This document shows, piece by piece, positions 10,647 through 18,672 of a stretch of 64,000 nt of DNA (position 1 is its first letter; each line of letters opens with the position of its first letter). Source of the stretch: Hydrogenimonas thermophila (GTDB lineage Bacteria > Campylobacterota > Campylobacteria > Campylobacterales > Hydrogenimonadaceae); NCBI RefSeq assembly GCF_900115615.1, contig NZ_FOXB01000002.1, positions 62,001 to 126,000 on the forward strand, written 5' to 3'. The position numbers were made by a program, and so were the translations under genes. The notes under the pieces were generated by a model. That model made no database searches, was not told the origin of the DNA, and was given only the letters and a program-made list of their open reading frames with translations.

Positions 10647-10677
10647 ATAGTTAGGAGTTTCTTACTCCTGACTATTA
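10645..10677 (+). terminator. Hairpin after carA
   Basis: AATAGTTAGGAG and CTCCTGACTATT form a 12-bp stem with one G-T pair around a short loop, starting at the carA stop codon. The downstream sequence is A+T-rich but has no clean U-run, so it may terminate weakly or protect the 3' end. Confidence 0.5.
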
Positions 10678-10717
10678 ACACTAAATTAACACTTCTATTT
10701 TATAATTATCTCACATA

Positions 10718-10763
10718 ACCGCTTCTGTATTAATTTCATTCTTACTCCTTAACACGAAGCGGT
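10718..10763 (+). promoter_or_regulatory. Inverted repeat in the leader of the TonB-dependent receptor
   Basis: ACCGCTTC (10718-10725) and GAAGCGGT (10756-10763) form an exact 8-bp inverted repeat 30 bases apart, ending about 25 bp before the start codon. It could be a metal-regulator operator or a leader RNA stem that affects ribosome access; sequence alone does not decide. Confidence 0.4.
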
Positions 10764-10787
10764 AATCCACTATGAAAGATGTATATT

Positions 10788-12788
10788 ATGAAAAAAACAC
10801 CATTTATAAGTATGTTGTCAATGGCAGCAGTGTTATGTTTGCAAGCACAAGATTTTGATTTGCAGGCAATTGATGTAGAAGAGAGTGCAAATATAACTAT
10901 CGTTAAAGATGTTGCCGGTGAAGAGGTTAGATCTGCTGACTTAGCAGATGCTTTGTATAAAATAGACCCAAATATTCAGTTAATAAGAAGAAGCGGGATC
11001 GCAAATGACATTATTTTGCGTGGTTTGCGTAAAGATAATATTAATGTATTGATAGATGGAGGAAAGATTTATGGTGGATGCCCAAATAGAATGGATCCTC
11101 CTTTATCGCATGTTCTTGCAAGTAATGTTAAAAATATAATAGTAAAAGAGGGTCCTTATGATGTTGAGAACTTTGGGACACTCAGTGGTGTTGTAAATGT
11201 TGAAACATTACCACCAAGTAAAGGCTTTCACGGTGAAGGTTACTTAAATGTAGGAAGCTGGGGCTATAGAAAAATAGGAGCTCAGGCTAGTGGAGGAAAT
11301 GATAAAGTCAGAGTTTTTGTAGGTGCATCTACTGAAAGCAGTGGGCAGTATGAAGATGGAGATGGAAATACTTTGGCAGAGCAGGTTGATAATTATGCAG
11401 AAGCCAATCCAGCAGTTGCAGGATCAAAATATGCACCTGCTTATCATGATATGAAAGCATACGATAAAAAGAGTGCAATGGTTAAGCTTTATGTTAATGT
11501 AACAGATAATCAAGAGCTTAAATTAAGCTATACACTAAATAGAAGTAGTGATGTGCTTTATCCAAATTCGAAAATGGATGCTCTCAAGGATGACTCTGAT
11601 CTTTTTAATGCTAAATATACAATTCATAACTTGGGACAATACTCTAAAGAGCTAGATTTTGAATTTTACAATTCATGGGTTTATCATCCAATGGGAACAT
11701 ATTATCGTGACTCTGTTGCAAGTATGGGTATTATGGAAAATGTAATGAATTCACGAATATATGGTGGAAAAGTCAAAAATAGTATGGATCTTGCCGGAGG
11801 AACATTAACGTATGGCATTGATGCAAGTAAGAGAAAATGGAATGGAGAGTATTTAAAAAATGGTGATCCTACAGGAGTGTTAAGCATTAATTATTCTGAA
11901 ACAAAAAACAGTGCACTATTTACAGAGTATGATAAAAGTTTTGGCAATTTAGATATGCAGATAGGTTTAAGGTATGATGATACATCTGTAAGTAATGAAG
12001 ATCCTGTAATTAATTCAAAAGATTATAATTCCTTTAATGGATATCTATTTGGTACATATACTCTAAATAATAGAACAAAGCTTTTTGCAGGTTTAGGTAA
12101 ATCTTCTAGAGTTCCTGATGGTAAAGAGCTATATTTTCAAGATAAAACAGGTCTCTACATTGGAACATCAGATCTTGACCAGACAAAAAATTATGAGGCA
12201 GATTTTGGTGTTGAACACAATTTTGCAAATTTAGCATTTAAAGGAAAATTCTTTTACAGCATATTAAAAGATTTTATTGCTTTTAACAGTAGTAAAACAG
12301 AGAACAAGTATGAAAATGTAGATGCAAAACTTTATGGTCTCTCCTTTGATGGAACATACACTATTACTGAAAACATCTATACAGATTTTGGAGTAGCATA
12401 TTTGCGTGGTAAAAAAGATGAACCTCTAGTTGGTCAAACAGATACTGATATGCCAAATATAACTCCATTAAAGGGTAATGTAGCTGTTATTTATGATTAT
12501 GATGATTCTTTAATGGTTAAACTAAGTATGGTAGCTGCAAGTGGCTGGAATGATTATGATAGCGACAATGGAGAGCAAGAGCTATCTGGTTACACCGTAT
12601 TTAATTTTAAAGTTAAAAAGGATGTAACAAAGCATTTTGAAGTTACTGCAGGTATAGATAATATTTTTGATCGAACATATGCCATAACAAATACTTATGC
12701 CGATATGACATTAGTTACTGGTGGCGAACCTATGCTTCTTAATGAGCCTGGAAGATATTACTACTGCAATTTAAAATACCACTTTTAA
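10788..12788 (+). CDS. TonB-dependent outer-membrane receptor, OprC/NosA (copper) type
   Basis: A 666-residue outer-membrane protein with a signal peptide (residues 1-21, ending LQAQ), a plug domain at about 40-150 (RRSGIANDIILRGLRKDNINVLIDGG, then PYDVENFGTLSGVVNVE) and a beta-barrel ending in Phe (LKYHF). The plug carries C98-P-N-R-M102-D-P-P. This CxxxM pattern binds copper in Pseudomonas OprC and is conserved in NosA, so copper rather than a siderophore is the likely cargo. I chose ATG 10788 (MKKTPF), 9 bases after GAAAG; ATG 10779 has no room for a ribosome site. It lies just upstream of the copper-containing cbb3 oxidase operon, which fits metal supply. Confidence 0.85.
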   Translation: MKKTPFISMLSMAAVLCLQAQDFDLQAIDVEESANITIVKDVAGEEVRSADLADALYKIDPNIQLIRRSGIANDIILRGLRKDNINVLIDGGKIYGGCPNRMDPPLSHVLASNVKNIIVKEGPYDVENFGTLSGVVNVETLPPSKGFHGEGYLNVGSWGYRKIGAQASGGNDKVRVFVGASTESSGQYEDGDGNTLAEQVDNYAEANPAVAGSKYAPAYHDMKAYDKKSAMVKLYVNVTDNQELKLSYTLNRSSDVLYPNSKMDALKDDSDLFNAKYTIHNLGQYSKELDFEFYNSWVYHPMGTYYRDSVASMGIMENVMNSRIYGGKVKNSMDLAGGTLTYGIDASKRKWNGEYLKNGDPTGVLSINYSETKNSALFTEYDKSFGNLDMQIGLRYDDTSVSNEDPVINSKDYNSFNGYLFGTYTLNNRTKLFAGLGKSSRVPDGKELYFQDKTGLYIGTSDLDQTKNYEADFGVEHNFANLAFKGKFFYSILKDFIAFNSSKTENKYENVDAKLYGLSFDGTYTITENIYTDFGVAYLRGKKDEPLVGQTDTDMPNITPLKGNVAVIYDYDDSLMVKLSMVAASGWNDYDSDNGEQELSGYTVFNFKVKKDVTKHFEVTAGIDNIFDRTYAITNTYADMTLVTGGEPMLLNEPGRYYYCNLKYHF

Positions 12789-12806
12789 TTTTTAAAGCTA
12801 CTTCTT

Positions 12807-12838
12807 AATGTGTTAGGAGAACATTTTCCTGACACATT
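12807..12838 (+). terminator. Hairpin after the TonB-dependent receptor
   Basis: AATGTGTTAGGA (12807-12818) pairs with TCCTGACACATT (12827-12838) in a 12-bp stem with one G-T pair and an 8-base loop. It separates the receptor gene from the cbb3 operon. No strong U-run follows. Confidence 0.5.
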
Positions 12839-12909
12839 CTAATAATAAAAACAATCTTAATTAAAAAATTAATTCTAAGTTAACAGATTTTAAGCCTATT
12901 TTCAAAAAA

Positions 12910-12928
12910 ATGTCACTATGATGTCACT
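12910..12928 (+). promoter_or_regulatory. Direct repeat upstream of ccoN (candidate operator)
   Basis: ATGTCACT occurs at 12910-12917 and again at 12921-12928, an 11-bp period that puts both copies on the same face of the helix, 61 bp before the ccoN start. Such tandem half-sites often bind a response regulator or oxygen/redox regulator. The regulator is unknown. Confidence 0.4.
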
Positions 12929-12988
12929 GTAATAATCTTGTAATATTCTCTTGAGTAGTATCAAGATAATCAAATTAAGGAGGTTTGC

Positions 12989-14452
12989 ATGCAAAATGCA
13001 GCGTTGGAATACGACTATACCGTTGCAAAATGGTTTACTTATTTAGCCATTATTTTCGGTATTGTCGGTATGGTCATCGGTACATACATTGCCTTTGAAT
13101 TGGCGTTTCCTAGTATGAACGAATGGTTTGGACAGTATGGTACATTTAGTCGATTACGTCCTCTACACACTAATGTTGTAGCATTTGGATTTACTTTAAG
13201 TGGTATATGGGCAGCAATGTACTATATTGCACAAAGAACATTAAAAGTTTCTCTTAAAGAGAATAGTTTTGTAAATGGTCTTGCAAAGTTACATTTCTGG
13301 CTATATTTAATTCTTGCAGCATTGCTAGTTGTAACTGAGTTACTTGGTATTACAACATCTAAAGAATATGCAGAGATGGAGTGGCCTCTTGATGTTCTTA
13401 CAGTTGTTGTATGGGTTATTTTTGGTATGGCAATGTTTGGACTAATAGGTATGAGAAGAGAAAAAACTCTTTACATCTCAATGTGGTACTTCATTGCATT
13501 CTTCCTTGGCGTTGCAATGCTTTATCTATTTAACAATATGGAAGTACCAACATACTTTGTTACAGGGATGGGTAAATGGTATCACTCTGTTTCAATGTAT
13601 GCTGGAACAAATGATGCGCTTGTTCAATGGTGGTATGGACACAACGCTGTTGCATTTGTCTTTACTGTTCCTATTATTGCTATGATTTACTACTATCTTC
13701 CAAAAGAGTCTGGTCAGCCGGTATTCTCATATAAACTTTCTCTTCTTTCATTCTGGGGATTGATGTTTGTTTATCTTTGGGCTGGTGGACACCATTTGAT
13801 CTATTCTACTGTTCCTGATTGGATGCAGACAATGGGCTCTGTTTTCTCTATTGTGCTTATTCTTCCTTCTTGGGGTTCAGCTATTAATATGCTTCTTACA
13901 ATGAAAGGTGAGTGGAATCAGCTTAAAGAGTCTCCACTTATTAAGTTTATGGTTCTAGCATCTACATTCTATATGCTTTCTACTCTTGAAGGACCAATTC
14001 AGTCTATTAAATCTGTTAATGCTCTTGCACACTTTACAGATTGGATTCCTGGACACGTTCACGATGGTACTCTTGGTTGGGTTGCATTTATGGTTATTGC
14101 AGCTACTCTTCATATGGCACCACGCTTCTATAAGCGAGAGATTTATAGTAAAAAATTAATGGAGATGCAGTTCTGGGTACAAACAACTGGTATTGTTCTT
14201 TACTTCTCAAGTATGTGGATTGCAGGTATTACTCAAGGTATGATGTGGCGTGCAGTTGACCAGTATGGTAACCTTGCTTACTCATTTATCGATACTGTAA
14301 CAGTTCTACATCCATACTATACAATTCGTGCTATCGGTGGTCTTCTCTTTGTTGTTGGTCTATTTATGTGGGCTTACAACTTCTATAAAACGATGACAAA
14401 CAGTAAAGTTCTTGAAAAAGAACCTGCATTTGCATCGCCGATGGGCGCATAA
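12989..14452 (+). CDS. ccoN: cbb3-type cytochrome c oxidase subunit I
   Basis: A 487-residue inner-membrane catalytic subunit that holds low-spin haem b and the high-spin haem b3/CuB site, reducing O2 to water with high affinity. It has about 12 hydrophobic segments. His residues of the haem-copper family are visible in LRPLHTNVVAFGF, WWYGHNAVAFVF, AGGHHLIYSTVPDW and HFTDWIPGHVHDGTLGW. The start follows a near-perfect AAGGAGG site. It is the first gene of ccoNOQP, with ccoO 11 bp downstream. This is the usual terminal oxidase of Campylobacterota. Confidence 0.97.
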   Translation: MQNAALEYDYTVAKWFTYLAIIFGIVGMVIGTYIAFELAFPSMNEWFGQYGTFSRLRPLHTNVVAFGFTLSGIWAAMYYIAQRTLKVSLKENSFVNGLAKLHFWLYLILAALLVVTELLGITTSKEYAEMEWPLDVLTVVVWVIFGMAMFGLIGMRREKTLYISMWYFIAFFLGVAMLYLFNNMEVPTYFVTGMGKWYHSVSMYAGTNDALVQWWYGHNAVAFVFTVPIIAMIYYYLPKESGQPVFSYKLSLLSFWGLMFVYLWAGGHHLIYSTVPDWMQTMGSVFSIVLILPSWGSAINMLLTMKGEWNQLKESPLIKFMVLASTFYMLSTLEGPIQSIKSVNALAHFTDWIPGHVHDGTLGWVAFMVIAATLHMAPRFYKREIYSKKLMEMQFWVQTTGIVLYFSSMWIAGITQGMMWRAVDQYGNLAYSFIDTVTVLHPYYTIRAIGGLLFVVGLFMWAYNFYKTMTNSKVLEKEPAFASPMGA

Positions 14453-14463
14453 GGAGGTTTGGA

Positions 14464-15129
14464 ATGTTTCATTGGTTAGAACAACGACCGTTTTTATTCT
14501 CAGTAGGTGTTTTTCTGGTAATTGCTTTTGCCGGTCTTATTGAAATTGTGCCTGACTTTGCTCAGGCTTCACGTCCAGTTACAGGAAAGCAGCCATATAC
14601 ACTGCTTCAACTTGCAGGACGACATGTTTATATAAAAGATAGCTGTAATGCTTGTCATTCACAGCTAATTCGACCATTTAAATCTGAAACTGATCGTTAT
14701 GGTCCTTACAGTTTAAGTGGTGAATATGCATATGATAGACCTTTCCTTTGGGGTTCAAAAAGAACAGGACCAGATTTGCACCGTGTTGGACAGTATCGTA
14801 CAACTGACTGGCATGAAAACCATATGTGGGAGCCTACATCTGTAGTACCTGGATCAATTATGCCTCCATATAAACATATGTTTACACAAAATGCAGACTT
14901 GGAAACTGCTTATGCTGAAGCATTGACAGTAAAAAAAGTATTTAACGTACCATATGACAAACCAGGTTTTACAAAACTTGGAAGCTGGGAAGAGGCAAAA
15001 AAACAGGCACTTGAAGATGCTAAAAAAATTGCAGCAGATATGAAAAATCAAGATGTTAAAGATGCTGTTGCACGCGGAGAGATTCCAGAGATTGTTGCAC
15101 TTATTGCTTATATGAATAGTCTAAAGTAA
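14464..15129 (+). CDS. ccoO: cbb3-type cytochrome c oxidase subunit II (monohaem)
   Basis: A 221-residue membrane-anchored c-type cytochrome. One N-terminal membrane segment (about residues 10-30) is followed by the haem c motif C61-N-A-C64-H65 and an SIMPPYKHMF segment with the probable Met axial ligand. It passes electrons from CcoP to CcoN. An AAGGAGG site stands before the ATG, and ccoQ begins 9 bp after its stop. The length is typical. Confidence 0.96.
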   Translation: MFHWLEQRPFLFSVGVFLVIAFAGLIEIVPDFAQASRPVTGKQPYTLLQLAGRHVYIKDSCNACHSQLIRPFKSETDRYGPYSLSGEYAYDRPFLWGSKRTGPDLHRVGQYRTTDWHENHMWEPTSVVPGSIMPPYKHMFTQNADLETAYAEALTVKKVFNVPYDKPGFTKLGSWEEAKKQALEDAKKIAADMKNQDVKDAVARGEIPEIVALIAYMNSLK

Positions 15130-15138
15130 GGTGAAAAC

Positions 15139-15354
15139 GTGGAAAATATTAGAGAATTGCAGGCATATGCTTACTTTTTCTTCACTGTCTTTTTGACAGT
15201 GATTCTGTATGCCTATATCCTGCATCTCTACCGTGCAGAAAAGAAGGGTACTCGGAATTATGAGAAGTACGGTAAACTGGCATTAGATGATGAACTTGAT
15301 TCTGCGCCAGTTGAGCCGAAGGAAGAGATGAAAGAAAACAAGGAGCAGTCATGA
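15139..15354 (+). CDS. ccoQ: cbb3 oxidase small subunit CcoQ
   Basis: A 71-residue single-pass membrane protein that starts with GTG (15139) after a GGTGAAAACG spacer. The hydrophobic helix spans about residues 10-28 (AYFFFTVFLTVILYAYIL), followed by a charged, Glu/Lys-rich cytoplasmic tail. In known operons CcoQ stabilises the oxidase complex. It overlaps ccoP by 4 bp (ATGA). The assignment rests on size, topology and its place between ccoO and ccoP. Confidence 0.88.
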   Translation: MENIRELQAYAYFFFTVFLTVILYAYILHLYRAEKKGTRNYEKYGKLALDDELDSAPVEPKEEMKENKEQS

Positions 15355-16175
15355 ACAGTAATATTTTACAAGACAATATTAACCAGCTCTCCCTGCTAGC
15401 AGCGGTTATTATTTTCTTCTTGACGGTATTTGTTGCTGGTAAATATATTAAGCAGATGAAAACCGACAAGTCTACAGGTGAGCTTGCTGATGAAAATTGG
15501 GATGGAATCGGTGAATATAAAAATGAGTTGCCTGCTGGTTGGGCTTATACTTTTCTTGGAACAATGGTATGGGCATTATGGTATTGGACAGCAGGTTATC
15601 CTGTAAATGCTTACTCTCAAATTGGTGAATATAATGAAGAAGTTGCTGCTCACCAAAAAACTTTTGAAAGTAAATGGGCTAGTGCTGATAAACAAACATT
15701 ACAAGAGATGGGTGAAGGTGTTTATTTAGTTCAGTGTGCACCTTGCCATGGTATTGCAGGTGATGGAATGGGTGGAAAAGCTGCAGACTTAACTGTATGG
15801 GGTTCTGCTGCTGGTGTTCTTGAAACTATTAAAAATGGATCAAAAGGTTTAGGGTATCCAATGGGTGAAATGCCTGGTGGTATGCTAAGCGGCGATGCTG
15901 CAAAAAAAGTAGCTGAATATGTTGCTAATGGAATGAAAGGTGAACAACCTGCTGAATTTGCAACTTGTGCTGGATGTCACGGAGCAGATGGAAAAGGTAT
16001 GGGTGGAATGGCTCCAGACCTTACTAAGTATGGAACTCCTGCTTTTGTTGCTGATGTACTTGAAAGAGGTAAAAAAGGGTATATTGGTAAGATGGTCAGC
16101 TTTAAAGGAAGATTGACTCCAGTGCAAGAAAAAGCTGTTGGTAGCTATATTCTTAGCCTTGCACGTGGCGAATAA
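15351..16175 (+). CDS. ccoP: cbb3-type cytochrome c oxidase subunit III (dihaem)
   Basis: A 274-residue dihaem cytochrome c. Two membrane segments lie near residues 12-33 and 63-85, with the conserved DGIGEYKNELPAGW segment between them. The periplasmic part has two haem c motifs, C129-A-P-C132-H133 and C206-A-G-C209-H210, each followed by a Gly/Met-rich stretch. It accepts electrons from soluble cytochrome c or the bc1 complex and delivers them to CcoO. The DUF4006 gene follows 10 bp downstream in the same operon. Confidence 0.96.
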   Translation: MNSNILQDNINQLSLLAAVIIFFLTVFVAGKYIKQMKTDKSTGELADENWDGIGEYKNELPAGWAYTFLGTMVWALWYWTAGYPVNAYSQIGEYNEEVAAHQKTFESKWASADKQTLQEMGEGVYLVQCAPCHGIAGDGMGGKAADLTVWGSAAGVLETIKNGSKGLGYPMGEMPGGMLSGDAAKKVAEYVANGMKGEQPAEFATCAGCHGADGKGMGGMAPDLTKYGTPAFVADVLERGKKGYIGKMVSFKGRLTPVQEKAVGSYILSLARGE

Positions 16176-16185
16176 GGAGTAGGTA

Positions 16186-16446
16186 ATGGAAAAACAAGGA
16201 AGTGCATTTGGAATTCATGGCATAGGTGGTATGTTAGTTGCAACAGTTTTGTTATTAGCGATACTTGCAGGTTTAACTACTGCTGCGCTTGTAACACAAC
16301 AAGCAACTGCTCAACAATCTTATGAGATAAAAGATCCGCTTTCTATAAAAATGAGAGGTGATAACCTTTCTAATGAGGAGAAACTTGTTATTCATGGTAC
16401 TCCTGTAGGTGGCGATTCATTACATAAATATAAATTTGAAAACTAA
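16186..16446 (+). CDS. DUF4006 family membrane protein
   Basis: An 86-residue single-pass membrane protein. A Gly-rich start (GIHGIGGM) leads into a helix at about residues 15-38, then a soluble tail with LSIKMRGDNLSNEEKLV. DUF4006 proteins appear next to ccoP in Campylobacterota and have no proven function; a role in oxidase assembly or stability is a guess from context. The start has a GGAGTAGGTA ribosome site 10 bp after ccoP. A stable hairpin follows the stop. Confidence 0.8.
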   Translation: MEKQGSAFGIHGIGGMLVATVLLLAILAGLTTAALVTQQATAQQSYEIKDPLSIKMRGDNLSNEEKLVIHGTPVGGDSLHKYKFEN

Positions 16447-16454
16447 AAATTGAA

Positions 16455-16491
16455 AAAGACAACAAGCTATTATTTTAAGTTTGTTGTCTTT
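16455..16491 (+). terminator. 11-bp hairpin inside the cbb3 gene cluster
   Basis: AAAGACAACAA (16455-16465) pairs perfectly with TTGTTGTCTTT (16481-16491), loop 15 bases. No U-run follows, and a ribosome site starts 9 bases later. Partial termination or protection of the upstream ccoNOQP mRNA end is more likely than full termination. Confidence 0.5.
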
Positions 16492-16512
16492 CAAGAATAA
16501 AAGGAGAGTCAT

Positions 16513-16614
16513 ATGATTCAAGTTATGGATAAAGTACTCGGATGGGGCATGGTTATATTAGCTGCATATACACTTTGGGCAGTAACAACTGCAAATCATG
16601 CATTTGTAGGTTAA
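16513..16614 (+). CDS. 33-residue single-pass membrane peptide in the cbb3 cluster
   Basis: A short gene preceded by a strong AAGGAGA site (16501-16507) and a good ATG. Its product is a short N-terminal segment (MIQVMDKVLG), a hydrophobic helix of about 18 residues (WGMVILAAYTLWAVTTA) and an NHAFVG tail. It lies between the DUF4006 and TPM-like genes. In Pseudomonas stutzeri the cbb3 oxidase has a similarly small single-helix subunit, CcoM; this peptide has that size and topology, but homology is not shown. The spacing (11 bp to the next ATG) supports translation as part of the operon. Confidence 0.65.
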   Translation: MIQVMDKVLGWGMVILAAYTLWAVTTANHAFVG

Positions 16615-16625
16615 TCATTAATCAT

Positions 16626-17246
16626 ATGGTTACAATTTTTAAAAGGGCTTTTAGCCCTTTCTTTCTACTAGTAGTTTTTTTATCTCCTGTATTCTTATTT
16701 GCACAAGTTAATTTTATTTTGGTCAATGATGGAGTCATGCCTCCTAAAGAAGTTGATAAAATTGAGCAAATGGGAACTGAGCTCTATGAAAAAACGAAGG
16801 TTCCAGTTTTTGTTGCAGCAGTTGGTGATTTAAATAATACACGACCAGTTGATCTTCTTAATAAAATTAAAAAAGAGTACCCAACATATATTTTACTCTA
16901 TTTTTCAGTAAAACCTACAGCTGTCAATATTTTTGCTTCTGAAGATGCTAAAAAGCTGATTGATATTGATCAGATATTGAGTCCTCTTCCATGGAGGGGT
17001 ACAATTCGACCAGTTATGAGTCCAGCATTTAGTAAAAGTGACAGTGTAAAGCAGGAAGTTGCAATCTTTAATGGATATGCTGATATTGTTGATCAAGTTG
17101 CTGAGAGCAAAGATATTAAACTTACATCAAGTATAGGAAGTGAGAGTAGATCAACTTTTCAAATAGTTCGTACTATTTTTTATGCCATACTTGCATTTAT
17201 AATTTTGCAATTTATTTTAAAGAGGAAAAAGAATGCAACAAAATAA
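16626..17246 (+). CDS. TPM-domain-like membrane-anchored periplasmic protein
   Basis: A 206-residue protein with an N-terminal signal or anchor helix (residues about 7-27, ending LFAQ), a periplasmic domain at about 35-150 reminiscent of the TPM domain (VNDGVMPPKEVDKIEQMG, YEKTKVPVFVAAVGDL, PTYILLYFSV), and a C-terminal membrane helix at about 182-200 followed by a Lys-rich end. TPM proteins include phosphatase-like and photosystem/respiratory assembly factors. The true start is ATG 16626; a longer reading from 16542 would run through the preceding small gene. It overlaps the FixH gene by 14 bp. Confidence 0.6.
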   Translation: MVTIFKRAFSPFFLLVVFLSPVFLFAQVNFILVNDGVMPPKEVDKIEQMGTELYEKTKVPVFVAAVGDLNNTRPVDLLNKIKKEYPTYILLYFSVKPTAVNIFASEDAKKLIDIDQILSPLPWRGTIRPVMSPAFSKSDSVKQEVAIFNGYADIVDQVAESKDIKLTSSIGSESRSTFQIVRTIFYAILAFIILQFILKRKKNATK

Positions 17247-17727
17247 TAAAAAAGAGATAAATTATTGGCCATATGCTATTGTCGGGATGATCCTGACAGT
17301 AGTAATTTTAGGTATTTGGACAATCAAAGTTGCAGTAAACAATCCTGTACAATTAGATAATAGCTATATGATGAAGTATCAGGATGTTGATGAAAATATC
17401 AATGAAATAATGGCTAAACAGAAACTTTTTGACTTAAAGTATCAAATTGATTTAAGTAGCAATAAGTTGAAAATTGGCAAAAATAAAGTAGTAGTAAATT
17501 TGATTTCAAAAGATAGCAATATAATTAATAATCCTGAAATTACTGTTGTTGTTACAAGACCAACAACTACTCAATATGATATTCATTTAAATAATTTTGA
17601 GTTTAATGGTAAAAGTTATATAAGTGAAGAATTTGAAGTAAAAAATGGAGGTAGATGGAATATTGAAGTTAGAGTAAAAATAGGTGAAGATATTGGATAT
17701 AAAACTTATAAACTGTTTGTTAAGTAA
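17233..17727 (+). CDS. FixH/CcoH-family cbb3 oxidase assembly protein
   Basis: A 164-residue protein with one N-terminal membrane helix at about residues 12-33 (YAIVGMILTVVILGIWTIKV) and a periplasmic beta-rich domain. The NPVQLDNSYMMKYQDVDENIN segment after the helix is the FixH-like part that precedes the domain's Ig-like strands. FixH/CcoH proteins associate with and stabilise the cbb3 oxidase during maturation. It is the last gene of the cbb3 cluster here. Other maturation genes (ccoI, ccoG, ccoS) are not in the window. Confidence 0.78.
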   Translation: MQQNNKKEINYWPYAIVGMILTVVILGIWTIKVAVNNPVQLDNSYMMKYQDVDENINEIMAKQKLFDLKYQIDLSSNKLKIGKNKVVVNLISKDSNIINNPEITVVVTRPTTTQYDIHLNNFEFNGKSYISEEFEVKNGGRWNIEVRVKIGEDIGYKTYKLFVK

Positions 17728-17827
17728 TTACTGCTTATTTAGCTTACAGATGTCTTAAATTAAGCAACTTTTAAACTATATTACCCTACAATCCCCTCGT
17801 TCAAATCTTTTAAAAGGTCAAGCTGCC

Positions 17828-18259
17828 ATGAAAATGACAAAGATGGTAAACAGCGCTCAAGTAGAGCGTGACTGGATCGTACTCGATGCAGAAGGAAAAA
17901 CATTCGGACGATTGGTTACTGAAATTGCAACCTATCTTCGTGGAAAACATAAACCTTACTTTACACCTCATGTAGATTGTGGCGATCATGTAATCGTTAT
18001 CAATGCATCAAAAGTAAAGTTCAGCGGTGCAAATAAACTTGAAGACAAGCAGTACCACAGACATAGTGGCTACTTCGGCAGTGTAAAAAGTGAAAAGCTG
18101 GGCGAGCTCGTACAAAAAAACCCTGAGAAACTTTTCAAACTTGCAACTCGCGGAATGCTTCCAAAAACAAAACTTGGACGTGCAATGCTTAAAAAACTCC
18201 GTGTATATGCAGGTAGTGAGCATCCGCATACAGCGCAAGTAAAAGCAAAGGAAAACTAA
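17828..18259 (+). CDS. rplM: 50S ribosomal protein L13
   Basis: A 143-residue ribosomal protein. Family signatures include the [19 protein letters not shown] start, [17 protein letters not shown] and the C-terminal [14 protein letters not shown]. It binds 23S rRNA early in large-subunit assembly. The ATG at 17828 sits 10 bases after AAAGG; an alternative ATG at 17834 would remove two residues. rpsI follows one base after the stop, the standard bacterial L13-S9 pair. A TATATT at 17777-17782 is a possible -10 element. Confidence 0.98.
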   Translation: MKMTKMVNSAQVERDWIVLDAEGKTFGRLVTEIATYLRGKHKPYFTPHVDCGDHVIVINASKVKFSGANKLEDKQYHRHSGYFGSVKSEKLGELVQKNPEKLFKLATRGMLPKTKLGRAMLKKLRVYAGSEHPHTAQVKAKEN

Positions 18260-18260
18260 G

Positions 18261-18650
18261 ATGGCAAACGTTTATGCAACCGGAAAACGAAAAACATCTG
18301 TCGCAAAGGTTTGGTTGAAGCCTGGTAGCGGAAAGATGACAATTAACGGTATGGGCCTTGATGAGTGGCTAGGCGGACATGAAGCGATTAAACGAAAAGT
18401 TATGCAACCGCTTCTTTTGACAAAGCAAGAAGCAAGCGTTGATATTGTAGCTCAGACACTCGGCGGCGGATACTCTGCACAAGCTGATGCATTGAAACAC
18501 GGAATTTCAAAAGCACTTGTAGCATATGATGAAGAGTTTAGAAAAATCCTTAAGCCACATGGACTTCTTACACGTGATTCACGTGTTGTTGAGCGTAAAA
18601 AATATGGTAAACATAAAGCTCGCCGAAGTCCTCAGTTCTCTAAACGTTAA
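18261..18650 (+). CDS. rpsI: 30S ribosomal protein S9
   Basis: A 129-residue ribosomal protein with the typical opening [17 protein letters not shown], the [20 protein letters not shown] core and the basic C-terminal tail [11 protein letters not shown]. The final Lys-Arg normally reaches the P-site tRNA. Its ATG is one base after the rplM stop. A GC-rich hairpin follows the stop codon. Confidence 0.98.
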   Translation: MANVYATGKRKTSVAKVWLKPGSGKMTINGMGLDEWLGGHEAIKRKVMQPLLLTKQEASVDIVAQTLGGGYSAQADALKHGISKALVAYDEEFRKILKPHGLLTRDSRVVERKKYGKHKARRSPQFSKR

Positions 18651-18657
18651 TTTTTTT

Positions 18658-18672
18658 CCCGGGTTTCCCGGG
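18658..18672 (+). promoter_or_regulatory. GC-rich hairpin abutting the rhodanese ribosome site
   Basis: CCCGGG-TTT-CCCGGG forms a 6-bp stem directly after a run of seven T and directly before AGGAG, the Shine-Dalgarno of the gene starting at 18685. Because the T-run is upstream, this does not look like a plus-strand terminator. It could limit ribosome loading or mark an mRNA processing point. Confidence 0.45.

Noticed and set aside
16542-16625. Longer N-terminus for the TPM-like gene
   Set aside because: It would overlap the 33-residue peptide gene in another frame and place Cys-rich residues before the signal peptide; ATG 16626 gives a normal signal peptide.
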